NCBI RefSeq assembly: GCF_001905725.1
Contig: NZ_LIWB01000005.1
Span: 434,001-498,000 of the forward strand
Reading direction: 5' to 3'
Source: Streptomyces sp. CB02400
GTDB taxonomy: Bacteria; Actinomycetota; Actinomycetes; Streptomycetales; Streptomycetaceae
DNA length: 64,000 nucleotides
In this document: positions 26,711 to 35,495 of the stretch, piece after piece
How the letters are laid out: the number at the start of each line of letters is the position of its first letter
Position numbering within the stretch: the first letter of the stretch is position 1
Program-made: the position numbers and the translations under genes
The notes under the pieces: model-generated
Databases searched by the model: none
What the model was told of the DNA's origin: nothing
Seen by the model: the letters and a program-made list of their open reading frames with translations, nothing else

Positions 26711-27418
26711 GTGGCTGCGTCCCGGTTTTCTGATTTGCCCCGTTTCCCAGCTGGGTTGGAGCTGGCGGAAGCGCTCACTGCGGCGGCACAGCGACTGCAC
26801 GAGACGTCCGCCCCGGACACCACCCTGGACACCGCCGTCCGTCTCGCGGTCGACCTCGTGCCCGGCGCCGACCACGCGGGCATCTCCGTCATCGAGCGGG
26901 ACAACCGGCGTTCCACGCTCGCCTGGACCGACGACGTCGTACGCGCCGCCGAGGAGGGCGACGACCCCGGGGACGGGCAGCGGCCGTACTGGCACCGCCT
27001 GTGGACCGCCCCCGTGGCCGAGGTCGAGGACAGCGAGAACGACGAGGGCGACGAGGCGCTGTCCGGACTCGGCCTGCGGTCCGTGCTGTCGCTGCGGCTG
27101 CGGGCCGACCGCCGCCGGCTGACCGTGCTCACCGCCTACGCCCGCAAGCCGCGCGCCTTCGACGAGACCGCGCTGCGGGTCGGCCGGCTGTTCACCGCGC
27201 ACGTCGGTATAGCCCTCGACTCCGCCACCGTGCGCGAGCAGCTCACTGAGGCCATGCGCACCCGGGACCTGATCGGCCAGGCCACCGGCATCCTCATGGA
27301 GCGCCTGGACATCGACGCGGCCGGCGCCTTCGACAGCCTGGTCCGCGCCTCGCAGCGGGAGAACATCAAACTGCGCGACCTCGCCCGCCGCATCGTCGAC
27401 CCCAACCACACCCCCTGA
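26711..27418 (+). CDS. GAF-ANTAR transcription antitermination regulator
   Basis: About 235 residues. A GAF-like sensor occupies residues 20-165 (VPGADHAGISVIERDNRRSTL, LGLRSVLSLRLRADRRRL) and an ANTAR RNA-binding domain the C-terminal 60 residues (EAMRTRDLIGQATGILMERL, then ASQRENIKLRDLARRIV). ANTAR proteins bind tandem RNA hairpins to prevent termination. GTG at 26711 has AAGAGG 6 nt upstream; ATG at 26693 is an alternative. It ends next to a convergent YceI gene, with three short tandem repeats between. Confidence 0.82.
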   Translation: MAASRFSDLPRFPAGLELAEALTAAAQRLHETSAPDTTLDTAVRLAVDLVPGADHAGISVIERDNRRSTLAWTDDVVRAAEEGDDPGDGQRPYWHRLWTAPVAEVEDSENDEGDEALSGLGLRSVLSLRLRADRRRLTVLTAYARKPRAFDETALRVGRLFTAHVGIALDSATVREQLTEAMRTRDLIGQATGILMERLDIDAAGAFDSLVRASQRENIKLRDLARRIVDPNHTP

Positions 27419-27444
27419 CGGGTCCTGACGGGTCCTGACGGGGC
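27415..27444. repeat. Three tandem 10-bp repeats between convergent genes
   Basis: CTGACGGGTC-type units occur three times in tandem from 27415, starting with the ANTAR gene stop codon. Likely slippage product; no hairpin is formed. Confidence 0.6.
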
Positions 27445-27445
27445 C

Positions 27446-28267
27446 TCACGTGGCCGGAAGCGACTCCCCCTGCACCGCCTGGACGTCCAGCTCCACCCGG
27501 AGGGTCGTGCCGATGGCCGCGATGCCGGCCTGGACGACCTGGTTGTAGTTCATCGCGAAGTCCTCGCGCCGCAGTTCGGCCGTGGCGCGGAAGGCCGCCC
27601 GGGTGCCGCCCCAGGGGTCCGCCCCGGTGCCGAGGTAGGCCAGGTCCAGGTCGACGGGCCGGACGACACCCCGCATGGCCAGCTCGCCGTGGACCGTCCA
27701 GCGGTCGGAACCCGCCCCGGTCAGACCGGTGGACCGGTACGTGATCTCGGGGTACCGCTCGACGTCCAGGAAGTCCGCGGACCGCAGATGGGTGTCGCGC
27801 ATCCCGTTGCCGGTGTCGATGGACGCCGCCCGGATCACCGCCTCCACGCGGGACTCGGCGACGTCGTCCGGCGCGACCTCCACCAGGGCCGCGAACTCGG
27901 TGAACCGGCCCCGCACACTGGAGATGCCCAGGTGCTGGGCGACGGCCGCCACGCTCGAATGCGCCGGGTCCACGGTCCACGGCCCCGGCGGCGGCAGCTC
28001 GGTGCCGCCCTGCCGGGCCAGCGTCACCGTCCCGACCTCGGCCCGCCCGCTCGCGGTGACGATGGCGCTCGCGGCGGCGGGCGCGTACCCGACCGCGGTG
28101 ACGACGACGGTGTACGCCCCCGGCGCCAGCGCGGTGGTGTCCCGCACGGCGCCCTCGGCGTCGGCCCCGGCGCGCAGCACCTGCGTACCGGTCCCGTCGG
28201 TCACCGTGACGACCGCGTGCGACACGGCCCATCCGTCCCGGGTGCGGATCCTCGCGGTCAGTGACAT
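27446..28267 (-). CDS. YceI-family protein with carboxypeptidase-regulatory-like domain
   Basis: A 273-residue protein. Residues 1-90 form a beta-sandwich of the carboxypeptidase-regulatory-like type (TARIRTRDGWAVSHAVVTV, GAYTVVVTAVGYAPA). Residues 95-270 are a YceI lipocalin-like barrel (WTVDPAHSSVAAVAQHLG, RGRFTEF, DTGNGMRDTHLRSADFLDV, FAMNYN), which in other bacteria binds polyisoprenoids. No signal peptide is seen, so it should be cytoplasmic. GGGAG lies 8 nt before the ATG at 28267. It is the last gene of the MarR-MFS-YceI operon, and the transporter carries three copies of the same accessory domain. Confidence 0.85.
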   Translation of the reverse strand: MSLTARIRTRDGWAVSHAVVTVTDGTGTQVLRAGADAEGAVRDTTALAPGAYTVVVTAVGYAPAAASAIVTASGRAEVGTVTLARQGGTELPPPGPWTVDPAHSSVAAVAQHLGISSVRGRFTEFAALVEVAPDDVAESRVEAVIRAASIDTGNGMRDTHLRSADFLDVERYPEITYRSTGLTGAGSDRWTVHGELAMRGVVRPVDLDLAYLGTGADPWGGTRAAFRATAELRREDFAMNYNQVVQAGIAAIGTTLRVELDVQAVQGESLPAT

Positions 28268-28384
28268 CCCGTTTTCTCCCTGCACATGCGTATACGCGTA
28301 CAAAATGGTCGTGGACGGACCGGCCCGCGGCGGGGGCGCGTCTCCGCTACAGGACGCGCCCGCCCGCCACGGGCCGGGGTCTGA

Positions 28385-30928
28385 CTACTCGCCCGGGTGG
28401 GCGAGCTCGATGTCGTGGTCGTCGACACCGGTGCCGGAGACGGTCAGCGCCGTCGCCACCGGCGGGTAGCCCGTGGCGATGACGGTGTACTCGCCGCCGT
28501 CCAGATCGGCGAAGGCGTACGCGCCGTCCGCACCGGTCGTCGCCGTGCCGGCCACGTTGCCGGCCGCGTCGACCAGGGTGACCCGGGCGTCGGCCAGCGG
28601 CCCGTGCGGGGCGCGGACCACGCCCCGCACCTGGGCGCCGGTCTCCAGGTCGACCTCGACCCGGGTGACCCCGGTGCCGCCCACCTCGACGGGCAGGGCG
28701 CGCGGCCGGTACCCGGCGGCGTTCACCGCCACGGTCACCGCGCCCGGCACCAGCTCGGCGAACGAGAACTCGCCCTGCTCACCGGTGCTCCCGGTGGCCA
28801 GCAGATCGCCGCGCACATCGGTGACGATCACCATCGCGTCCTTCACCGGCAGCCCGCCGTCCGCCGTGCGGACCAGTCCGGTCAGCCCGCTGGTGCCGCT
28901 GAGCAGGATGTCGTAGGCGAGGGGTTCGCCGTTCACGACGATCGTGGACGCCTGCGGCTGGTGGCCGTCGGCGGCGGCGATCAGGACGTACGATCCGGCG
29001 CCGGGCGCGTCCACCGCGTACGCGCCGTCGGCCTGCGCCACCGACCGGCCGAGCTGACGTCCGCCCAGCGAGATCAGCGTGACGGCGGCCTGCGGCACGG
29101 GCGCGCTGTCGGCGCCGCGCACGACACCGCGTACCGGGACGCCACCGGAGACGGGTGCCTCCGGCTCACCGGGGCCGGCCGCCGTGGCGACGGCGGCGAG
29201 GCGCTGCGTGGCCGCGGTCCCGGCGGCCGAGGGGGCCTGGGCGATCGCCGTCGCGTCGGCCGGGACCGGCTCGTCGGCGGCGCGGGCGGCCTCGGCGGGA
29301 GCCGGTGCCACCGGCGGGGCGGTCCCGGCCGAGGCCTCCGCGGCCTGGGCCAGCGCGCCGGAGGTCCGCAGCGGGACCTCCTTGATGAACAGCGTCACCA
29401 GGAAGGCGAGCAGGGCGATCGGTGCGACGTACAGGAAGATGTCGGCGATGCCGTGCCCGTAGGCGCTCTCCAGCCAGGTGCGGATGGACGGGGGCAGCAG
29501 GTCCATGTCGGGGATCGTGCCGCTGCCGGAGGTCTTGGCGGCGGCGGCCTGCTCCTGCGGGCTGAGCTGCCCGATGGTGTCCTGGGCGTAGCCGCTGATC
29601 CGGCTGGACATGACCGAGCCGAGCACGGAGACGCCCACCGCGCCGCCGAGGGACCGGAAGAAGGTCACGACGGAGGAGGCCGCGCCCAGGTCGCTCGGGG
29701 CCACCTGGTTCTGCGTGCACAGGACCAGGTTCTGCATCATCATGCCGACGCCGAGGCCCATGAGCGCCATGAAGACGCCGATGTGCCAGTACGGGGTGTC
29801 GTAGCGCATGGTGCCCAGCAGGCCCAGGCCCGCCGTCAGCAGCACGCCGCCGGCCAGCAGCCAGCTCTTCCACCTGCCGGTCTTGGTGATGATGATGCCG
29901 GAGACCGTCGACGATATGAACAGGCCGCCGATCATCGGGATGGTCATGACGCCCGACATCGTCGGGGACTTGTCCCGGGCCAGCTGGAAGTACTGGCTGA
30001 AGTAGACGGTGCCCGCGAACATCGCGATACCGACGAACAGCGAGGCCAGCGAGGCCAGGGTGATGGTGCGGTTCCTGAACAGGCGCAGCGGGATGATCGG
30101 CTCGTCGGCCTTCGACTCGACGAGCAGGAAGATCAGCGTCAGGACGATCGCGCCGCCGACCATGACGCCGGTCTGCCAGGACATCCAGTCGTACTTGTCG
30201 TCGGCGAAGGTGACCCAGACGAGCAGCAGGCAGACGGCCGCGGTGACGAAGAAGGCGCCGGCCCAGTCGACCTTGACCTTCCGCTTGACCACGGGGAGGT
30301 TCAGCGTCTTCTGCAGCACGATCAGCGCGATGACCGCGAAGGGCACGCCGACGTAGAGGCACCAGCGCCAGCCGAGCCAGCTGGTGTCGGTGATCACGCC
30401 GCCGAGCAGCGGGCCGCCGACGGTCGCGACGGCGAAGGTCGCGCCCAGGTAGCCGGAGTAACGTCCGCGCTCGCGCGGGGAGATCATCGCGGCCATGATG
30501 ATCTGAGCCAGGGCGGACAGACCGCCGGCGCCCAGGCCCTGGATGGCGCGCGCGGTGATCAGCATCGCCGGGTTCTGCGCCAGACCGGCCACGACGGAGC
30601 CGATGACGAAGACGACCAGGGCCGCCTGGACCAGGATCTTCTTGCTGGTGAGGTCGGCGAGCTTGCCCCACAGGGGGGTGGAGGCGGTCATCGTCAGCAG
30701 CGAGGCGGTGACGACCCAGGTGTAGGCGCTCTGGCCGCCGCCGAGGTCGGAGACGATCTCGGGCAGGGCGTTGGTGACGATGGTCGACGACAGGATGGCG
30801 CAGAACATGCCGAGCAGCAGCCCGGACAGCGCCTCCATGATCTGCCGATGCGTCATCGGAGCGTCTGCGGAGGAGCCTCCCCCGTGCTTGGCATGAGCCC
30901 GCACACCGTTCGGTGTGGTCGTTGCCAT
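28385..30928 (-). CDS. DHA2-type MFS transporter with three C-terminal regulatory-like domains
   Basis: An 847-residue protein. Residues about 25-525 are a 14-helix EmrB/QacA drug/proton antiporter (ALSGLLLGMFCAILSSTIV, PLWGKLADLTSKK, RAIQGLGAGGL). An Ala/Pro linker leads to three carboxypeptidase-regulatory-like beta domains (about 600-680, 685-765, 768-847), each with GVV/GLV...V..A.VT and GxY/F.F..L..G.YTV patterns. This C-terminal extension is unusual for MFS proteins. ATG at 30928 has AAGGAAG upstream. It follows the MarR gene by 13 bp and is therefore likely induced by the MarR ligand, presumably a drug or lipid exported by the pump. Confidence 0.88.
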   Translation of the reverse strand: MATTTPNGVRAHAKHGGGSSADAPMTHRQIMEALSGLLLGMFCAILSSTIVTNALPEIVSDLGGGQSAYTWVVTASLLTMTASTPLWGKLADLTSKKILVQAALVVFVIGSVVAGLAQNPAMLITARAIQGLGAGGLSALAQIIMAAMISPRERGRYSGYLGATFAVATVGGPLLGGVITDTSWLGWRWCLYVGVPFAVIALIVLQKTLNLPVVKRKVKVDWAGAFFVTAAVCLLLVWVTFADDKYDWMSWQTGVMVGGAIVLTLIFLLVESKADEPIIPLRLFRNRTITLASLASLFVGIAMFAGTVYFSQYFQLARDKSPTMSGVMTIPMIGGLFISSTVSGIIITKTGRWKSWLLAGGVLLTAGLGLLGTMRYDTPYWHIGVFMALMGLGVGMMMQNLVLCTQNQVAPSDLGAASSVVTFFRSLGGAVGVSVLGSVMSSRISGYAQDTIGQLSPQEQAAAAKTSGSGTIPDMDLLPPSIRTWLESAYGHGIADIFLYVAPIALLAFLVTLFIKEVPLRTSGALAQAAEASAGTAPPVAPAPAEAARAADEPVPADATAIAQAPSAAGTAATQRLAAVATAAGPGEPEAPVSGGVPVRGVVRGADSAPVPQAAVTLISLGGRQLGRSVAQADGAYAVDAPGAGSYVLIAAADGHQPQASTIVVNGEPLAYDILLSGTSGLTGLVRTADGGLPVKDAMVIVTDVRGDLLATGSTGEQGEFSFAELVPGAVTVAVNAAGYRPRALPVEVGGTGVTRVEVDLETGAQVRGVVRAPHGPLADARVTLVDAAGNVAGTATTGADGAYAFADLDGGEYTVIATGYPPVATALTVSGTGVDDHDIELAHPGE

Positions 30929-30941
30929 GGACTTCCTTCTC

Positions 30942-31433
30942 TTACGTGCTTGCGGGTGTACGGGTGGTCTGTTCGGGAGCGGGAGATGCCGGGCGGGGCA
31001 CCGCTCGGCAGTCGCCGAAGCTGTCTCTGAGCCGGGTCATCAGCTGGGTGAGCCGGCGGACCTCGTCGTCGGACCAGTCGTCCAGGCGCTCGGCGAGAAG
31101 CTGGGTGGACCGCCGGAACAGCTCGTCGAGCTGGGTCCGGCCGGCGGGGGTGAGGTGCAGGATGCGGGACCGTTTGTCGGCGGGGTCGGGGGAGCGTTCG
31201 ATCCAGCCGCGTTCGGCCAGGTGGGCGACGTGGCGGCTGGTGACCGACATGTCCACGGACAGCAGCTCGGCGAGCCTGCTCATGCGCATGTCGTCGTGGC
31301 GGCCGAGCAGTGTCAGCACGGCGGCGGAGCCGCTGTGGCAGTCGGCCGGCATGATCCGGTTCATTTCCCGCTTGACGGCGCCGAAGGCGCTGAACTGTCG
31401 AACCAGCTCCTCGTACTGCGCCTGCTCGGCCAT
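30942..31433 (-). CDS. MarR-family repressor of the MFS-YceI operon
   Basis: A 163-residue winged-helix regulator. Helix-turn-helix RLAELLSVDMSVTSRHVAHLAERGW (about residues 53-78) and wing DPADKRSRILHLT. A Cys (ADCHSGSA, near 32) lies where oxidant- or ligand-sensing residues occur in some members. ATG at 31433 has an excellent GGGAGG site 4-5 nt upstream. Two TTGC..GCAA boxes lie just upstream (31451-31463, 31480-31492). First gene of a three-gene operon with the transporter and the YceI protein. Confidence 0.87.
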   Translation of the reverse strand: MAEQAQYEELVRQFSAFGAVKREMNRIMPADCHSGSAAVLTLLGRHDDMRMSRLAELLSVDMSVTSRHVAHLAERGWIERSPDPADKRSRILHLTPAGRTQLDELFRRSTQLLAERLDDWSDDEVRRLTQLMTRLRDSFGDCRAVPRPASPAPEQTTRTPAST

Positions 31434-31450
31434 GACACCTCCCGTTTTGA

Positions 31451-31492
31451 TTGCTTAGGGCAACGATAGGAATCGATGGTTGCTGAAGGCAA
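31451..31492. promoter_or_regulatory. Two MarR boxes upstream of the MarR-MFS-YceI operon
   Basis: On the minus strand TTGCCTTCAGCAA (31492-31480) and TTGCCCTAAGCAA (31463-31451) are two copies of TTGCC-N3-AGCAA-like palindromes, 29 bp start to start (about three turns). A weaker third copy (CTTGCCTTTGCCAAG) lies near 31520-31534. Confidence 0.75.
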
Positions 31493-31582
31493 ATAAAAAC
31501 GGGCCTCCTGACTCAAAAACTTGGCAAAGGCAAGTAATCGCGAAAGTAAACCCGCAGGCCCGGGCATGTCCGCACCGTCGGT

Positions 31583-31674
31583 GCCGCCCGTCGGCCCTTG
31601 TCGGCGCCACCCGTCAGCCCCTGTCGGCGCTGCCCGTCACCCCGTGCCGGCGCCGCCCGTCGGCCCTTGCCGGC
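31583..31674. repeat. Four tandem 23-bp repeats
   Basis: Units at 31583-31605, 31606-31628, 31629-31651 and 31652-31674 share the form GCCGCCCGTCGGCCCTTGTC-GGC with one to five changes. They lie upstream of a small membrane protein gene. There are no spacers, so it is a minisatellite and not a CRISPR array. Confidence 0.8.
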
Positions 31675-31720
31675 GCCCCCACTTGGGCGCCTCACCGGGC
31701 ATTCGCTAGGGTCTCGGGGC

Positions 31721-31918
31721 ATGGCTAACACCCAGGGCCCGCAGGGCAACCACGACCCCGCCGGCAGCACCCAGATGTTCCGCGCGTTCGTCGACGAGGA
31801 ACCCCAGGGCCGGCAGGCCGCCGCGACCACCGGCGGCGGCCCGCGGATCGGCCTGATCGTCGGCATCGTCGTCGCCGTGGCGGTCGTCGCGGCGGTGGCT
31901 TGGCTCGCACTGAAGTAG
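31721..31918 (+). CDS. Small single-helix membrane protein
   Basis: A 65-residue protein with a polar N-terminal half (GPQGNHDPAGSTQMFRAFVD) and one C-terminal helix (IGLIVGIVVAVAVVAAVAWL). It is conserved in this position in Streptomyces as far as I recall. ATG at 31721 follows CTCGGGGC, a weak site; the preceding TAGGGT at about 31707 could be a -10, in which case the transcript would be nearly leaderless. Function unknown. It is convergent with sigN. Confidence 0.7.
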   Translation: MANTQGPQGNHDPAGSTQMFRAFVDEEPQGRQAAATTGGGPRIGLIVGIVVAVAVVAAVAWLALK

Positions 31919-31986
31919 CCGACAACGCGGCGGCCGCCGTTGCGCCCTCACAAGGCGCCCCGGCGGCCACGAAACCGATGTCACGC

Positions 31987-32011
31987 GCGGAGCGTCCCTC
32001 GGGCGCTCCGC
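31987..32011. terminator. Hairpin between small membrane protein gene and sigN
   Basis: GCGGAGCG pairs with CGCTCCGC across a 9-nt loop. It lies between convergent genes and lacks a T-run. Confidence 0.45.
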
Positions 32012-32024
32012 CTTCTGTCGTGCC

Positions 32025-32927
32025 TCAGTCCGAGATCAGGCCCTCCCGCAGCTGGGCCAGCGTCCGGGTGAGCAGGCGCGAGACGTGCATCTGGGAGATG
32101 CCGACCTCCTCGCCGATCTGCGACTGGGTCATGTTGGCGAAGAAGCGCAGCATGATGATCCGCCGCTCCCGGGGCGGCAGCTTGGCCAGCAGCGGCTTGA
32201 GCGACTCGCGGTACTCCACGCCCTCCAGCGCCGTGTCCTCGTAGCCGAGGCGGTCCGCGAGCGAGCCCTCGCCGCCGTCGTCCTCGGGGGCGGGGGAGTC
32301 CAGCGAGGACGCCGTGTACGCGTTGCCGACCGCGAGCCCGTCGACGACGTCCTCCTCCGAGACGCCCAGCACGGCGGCGAGTTCGGCGACCGTCGGGGAG
32401 CGGTCCAGCTTCTGGGAGAGCTCGTCGCCGGCCTTCGTCAGCGCCAGGCGCAGCTCCTGCAGCCGGCGCGGCACCCGCACCGACCACGACGTGTCGCGGA
32501 AGAACCGCTTGATCTCGCCGACCACCGTCGGCATCGCGAACGTCGGGAACTCCACGCCCCGTTCGCAGTCGAAGCGGTCGATCGCCTTGATCAGCCCGAT
32601 GGTGCCGACCTGGACGATGTCCTCCATCGGCTCGTTGCGCGAGCGGAACCGCGCCGCCGCGTACCGCACCAGCGGCAGGTTGAGCTCGATCAGGGTGTCC
32701 CGGACGTAGGCGCGCTCCGGGCTGTCCTCGTCCAGTACGGCGAGCCGCAGGAACAGGGAGCGGGACAGGGTGCGGGTGTCGAGGGCCGCCGTGTCCGGGA
32801 GTTCCGGAGCGGGCGTGGTCGGGAGGGCCGGGCCCTCGTCGATGGGGCCGAGTGCGTCGAGAGCATGGGGAGCTGTCTCGCTCTCCGCGAGCGTGAGCAC
32901 CTTCGAGCTGCCCTGTTCTGCGGACAT
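32025..32927 (-). CDS. sigN: SigB/SigF-family RNA polymerase sigma factor (SigN-like)
   Basis: A 300-residue group 3 sigma factor. Region 2 carries [25 protein letters not shown] (about 105-130) and [19 protein letters not shown]; region 3 [21 protein letters not shown]; region 4 [20 protein letters not shown] with the helix-turn-helix [17 protein letters not shown] Pro/Ala/Asp-rich leader of about 65 residues precedes it. ATG at 32927 has AAAGGGGG a few nt upstream. It lies just downstream of a sigF-like gene in the same direction, as sigF-sigN do in S. coelicolor (SCO4035/SCO4034). SigN there drives nepA in the subapical stem. No anti-sigma gene is adjacent. Symbol by order and likeness. 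Confidence 0.8.
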   Translation of the reverse strand: MSAEQGSSKVLTLAESETAPHALDALGPIDEGPALPTTPAPELPDTAALDTRTLSRSLFLRLAVLDEDSPERAYVRDTLIELNLPLVRYAAARFRSRNEPMEDIVQVGTIGLIKAIDRFDCERGVEFPTFAMPTVVGEIKRFFRDTSWSVRVPRRLQELRLALTKAGDELSQKLDRSPTVAELAAVLGVSEEDVVDGLAVGNAYTASSLDSPAPEDDGGEGSLADRLGYEDTALEGVEYRESLKPLLAKLPPRERRIIMLRFFANMTQSQIGEEVGISQMHVSRLLTRTLAQLREGLISD

Positions 32928-33174
32928 GCCACCCCCTTTGGGTCGCGGGACGGTCGCGGCGGACGCTCCCCGATCGAGGAACGCAGCCATCACCTGGAAT
33001 ACCGGCGCCGAGGCTCCGGCAAACGCGCTTTCCGCAGAATGTCACATGTCGGCAACGCGCTGTAGTGACATGTCGACATCTGAGATGCGAATCGGCCCTG
33101 GAAACAAGGGGTCTGACGGGCTTTCGGACCAGAAGCGCACAGAAAAGCGCTGTGGGGCGATTCGCTCTTTCCGG

Positions 33175-34125
33175 TTACGCCTCGATCCTGTTTGCGGACC
33201 GCAGCCGCTGGAAGCTACGCGCCAGTAGCCGGGACACGTGCATCTGCGAGACACCGAGTTCCGCACTGATCTGCGACTGGGTGAGATTGCTGTAGTAACG
33301 CAGCAGCAGGATGCGCTGCTCCCGCTCGGGGAGCTGGACGAGCAGGTGCCGGACGAGGTCGCGGTGCTCGACGCCGTCCAGGGCGGGATCCTCGTACCCC
33401 AGCCGGTCCAGCAGTCCCGGCATCCCGTCACCCTCCTGCGCGGCCTCCAGCGAGGTGGCGTGGTACGACCGTCCGGCCTCGATGCAGGACAGCACCTCCT
33501 CCTCGGTGATGCGCAGCCGCTGGGCGATCTCGGTGGTCGACGGGGAGCGCCCGAAGGCGGTCGTCAGGTCCTCGGTCGCGCTGTTGACCTGCACCCACAG
33601 CTCGTGCAGCCGGCGCGGTACGTGGACGGTGCGGACGTTGTCCCGGAAGTACCGCTTGATCTCGCCGACCACCGTCGGCATCGCGAACGTCGGGAACTGC
33701 ACGCCCCGGTCCGGGTCGAAGCGGTCGATGGCGTTGATCAGCCCGATGGTGCCGACCTGGACGACGTCCTCCATCGGCTCGTTGCGGGAGCGGAAGCGGG
33801 CGGCGGCGTAGCGCACCAGCGGCAGGTTGGCCTCGATGAGCGCGGCGCGCACGCGGGCGTGCTCCGGCGTGCCCGGCTCCAGCTCCTTGAGCTGGCCGAA
33901 GAGCAGTTGCGTCAGGGCCCGGGTGTCGGCGCCGCGCCGCTTGGCGGGGCTCACCGGCAGGTCGTCGGCGGTCGGGGCCGGGTCGGGGGAAGCCGGGTCG
34001 GGGGAAGCCGAGCCGGAGGAGGGTGAGGCGGGGGAGGGCGGAGCGAGGGAGGGCTGGGCGGGGGCCGGGGCCTGGACCGCGTCGGGGGACACCTCGTCCT
34101 GGGGCGGCGCAGTACTGGCCGGCAC
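33175..34125 (-). CDS. sigF: Sporulation sigma factor SigF
   Basis: A 316-residue group 3 sigma factor that in S. coelicolor acts late in spore maturation (wall thickening, pigment). Region 2 [20 protein letters not shown], then [20 protein letters not shown]; region 4 [20 protein letters not shown] with [19 protein letters not shown]; end [11 protein letters not shown] at 34125 ([10 protein letters not shown]) has GAGGTGG about 9 nt upstream and matches my memory of the S. coelicolor start; upstream GTG/TTG alternatives exist. The N-terminal 75 residues are Pro/Ser/Ala rich with small direct repeats ([11 protein letters not shown]). The two sigma genes are near 68% alike in region 2, so they arose by duplication. 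Confidence 0.85.
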   Translation of the reverse strand: MPASTAPPQDEVSPDAVQAPAPAQPSLAPPSPASPSSGSASPDPASPDPAPTADDLPVSPAKRRGADTRALTQLLFGQLKELEPGTPEHARVRAALIEANLPLVRYAAARFRSRNEPMEDVVQVGTIGLINAIDRFDPDRGVQFPTFAMPTVVGEIKRYFRDNVRTVHVPRRLHELWVQVNSATEDLTTAFGRSPSTTEIAQRLRITEEEVLSCIEAGRSYHATSLEAAQEGDGMPGLLDRLGYEDPALDGVEHRDLVRHLLVQLPEREQRILLLRYYSNLTQSQISAELGVSQMHVSRLLARSFQRLRSANRIEA

Positions 34126-34264
34126 GGTCAACGCCACCTCTTCATCGCTCACATCGTCCGTCAACTCATCCCTCAAAAGCGGTCATAGCATCACAAGACT
34201 GACTCAGTGTGCGCAAGTACCGCATATTCCGTGTTGAGTGCCAAACATGGACGTATGGCACAAC

Positions 34265-34291
34265 AAAACCCCCCGCCGTCATGGCGGGGGG
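34265..34291 (-). terminator. Terminator of the Dabb-protein gene
   Basis: A 9-bp GC-only stem (34291-34283 with 34277-34269) followed on the minus strand by TTTTG. It is the most classical intrinsic terminator in the window. Confidence 0.8.
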
Positions 34292-34308
34292 CTCCGGGAG
34301 ACGGAGTG

Positions 34309-34602
34309 TCAGAATTCGTAGTCGGCGATCACCCACGTGGCGAACTCGCGCCACAGTCCGACACCCGCCTGGTGCTCCGGGTGCTCCACGTACCGGCGCA
34401 GCGCCTCCGCGTCCTCGAACGCCGAGTTGATGGCGAAGTCGTAGGCGATGGGGCGGTCGCTGATGTTCCAGGCGCACTCCCAGAAGCGGATCTCCGGGAT
34501 CTTGCCGTCCAGCGTACGGAAGGCCTCCACGCCCTCCACGACCCTCGGGTCGTCGCGCTCGACGCCCTCGTTCAGCCGGAAGAGCACCAGGTGGCGGATC
34601 AT
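34309..34602 (-). CDS. Dabb (stress-responsive alpha/beta barrel) protein
   Basis: A 97-residue single-domain dimeric ferredoxin-like barrel protein. The Dabb signature is clear: MIRHLVLFRLNEGV at the start, then KIPEIRFWECAWNIS, AYDFAINSAFEDAEALRRYVEHPEH and the end WVIADYEF. Members include stress proteins and small-molecule cyclases/degraders. ATG at 34602 has GGAGG 6 nt upstream and overlaps the stop of the preceding small gene (TGATG), so the two are translationally coupled. Biochemical function not predictable. Confidence 0.88.
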   Translation of the reverse strand: MIRHLVLFRLNEGVERDDPRVVEGVEAFRTLDGKIPEIRFWECAWNISDRPIAYDFAINSAFEDAEALRRYVEHPEHQAGVGLWREFATWVIADYEF

Positions 34603-34778
34603 CACTTTCCTCCGTTGGCCAGCCAGGTCATGAAGTCGCCGATGGCCTTCGCGGCCTCCGATATGCCCTCGAACCCTATCTGGACGTAGTCGGCCGCGGT
34701 CTCCGGGTCCGTGATGATCAGGTACAGCACGAAGACCACAAGGACGTAGACGGCGATCTTCTTCGCGTTCACCGCCAC
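34602..34778 (-). CDS. Small single-helix membrane protein coupled to the Dabb gene
   Basis: A 58-residue protein with one helix near its start (KKIAVYVLVVFVLYLIIT) and an amphipathic C-terminal part (GFEGISEAAKAIGDFMTWL). GTG at 34778 has GGGGGG 5 nt upstream; a second GTG at 34772 is possible. Its TGA shares one base with the ATG of the Dabb gene. It could tether the Dabb protein or another partner to the membrane, which is inference. Not recognised otherwise. Confidence 0.75.
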   Translation of the reverse strand: MAVNAKKIAVYVLVVFVLYLIITDPETAADYVQIGFEGISEAAKAIGDFMTWLANGGK

Positions 34779-34833
34779 CGCGGCCCCCCTGTCACTGGTG
34801 TCACACGAGCATCGAGCGGCCCCATGATCGCAC

Positions 34834-34863
34834 GAAGGGCCCCGTCTGACGACGGGGCCCTTC
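34834..34863 (-). terminator. Terminator after tRNA-Ser(CGA)
   Basis: A 13-bp perfect stem (GAAGGGCCCCGTC and complement) with TGAC loop, directly downstream of the tRNA on the minus strand. Confidence 0.85.
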
Positions 34864-34868
34864 ACCGG

Positions 34869-34953
34869 CGGTAGCGGAGGGATTTGAACCCTCGGTGACT
34901 TGCGCCACACTCGCTTTCGAGGCGAGCTCCTTCGGCCGCTCGGACACGCTACC
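34869..34953 (-). tRNA. tRNA-Ser (CGA)
   Basis: An 85-nt class II cloverleaf: acceptor GGTAGCG/CGCTACC, anticodon CGA in loop CTCGAAA, long variable arm, T-arm GAGGG-TTCAAAT-CCCTC. Confidence 0.95.
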
Positions 34954-34998
34954 GAGGGAGACCTTACAGCAAGGTGGTGCGTGGTTTGAAATCGGTAT

Positions 34999-35493
34999 TC
35001 AGCGGTTCCGGAAGAACTCCGTGAGCAGCCGGGCGCACTCCTCGGCGAGCACGCCCTCGATCACTTCGGGGCGGTGGTTGAGCCGCCGGTCGCGGACGAG
35101 GTCCCACAGCGAGCCGACCGCGCCCGCCTTCTCGTCCCGGGCGCCGTAGACCACCCGGTCCACCCGTGACTGCTGGAGGGCGCCCGCGCACATCGTGCAC
35201 GGCTCCAGCGTCACCACCAGGGTGCAGCCGGCCAGCCGCCACTCCCCGAGCGTCGCGGCGGCCCGCCGGACGGCGAGGACCTCCGCGTGGGCCGTGGGGT
35301 CGCCGACGGCCTCGCGCTCGTTGTGGGCGGCGGCCAGCACGGTGGTGCCGTCCGGGGCCAGCACGACGGCGCCGACGGGGACGTCCCCGCCCCGGACGGC
35401 CCGTGAGGCCTCGTCCAGGGCGAGCCGCATCGCCGCCCGCCAGGGGTCGCGTACCGGGTCCGGCGGTCCGGACGGGGTGGTGGTGGCCGGCAC
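34999..35493 (-). CDS. tadA: tRNA adenosine(34) deaminase
   Basis: A 164-residue zinc deaminase that converts A34 of tRNA-Arg(ACG) to inosine; that tRNA is encoded at 13546-13618. Zinc and catalytic residues are present: HAE near residue 62 (DPTAHAEVLAV) and PCTMCAGA near 98. GDVPVGAVVL and YGARDEKAGAVGSL are TadA-specific. Start GTG at 35493 lies directly beyond the stop of the upstream gene at 35496; no strong ribosome-binding site, so translation is probably coupled. About 15 residues longer at the N-terminus than E. coli TadA core. Confidence 0.92.
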   Translation of the reverse strand: MPATTTPSGPPDPVRDPWRAAMRLALDEASRAVRGGDVPVGAVVLAPDGTTVLAAAHNEREAVGDPTAHAEVLAVRRAAATLGEWRLAGCTLVVTLEPCTMCAGALQQSRVDRVVYGARDEKAGAVGSLWDLVRDRRLNHRPEVIEGVLAEECARLLTEFFRNR

Positions 35494-35495
35494 GG

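Noticed and set aside
31583-31674. 23-bp repeats as a CRISPR array
   Set aside because: Units are directly abutting with no spacers and no cas genes are present in the window.
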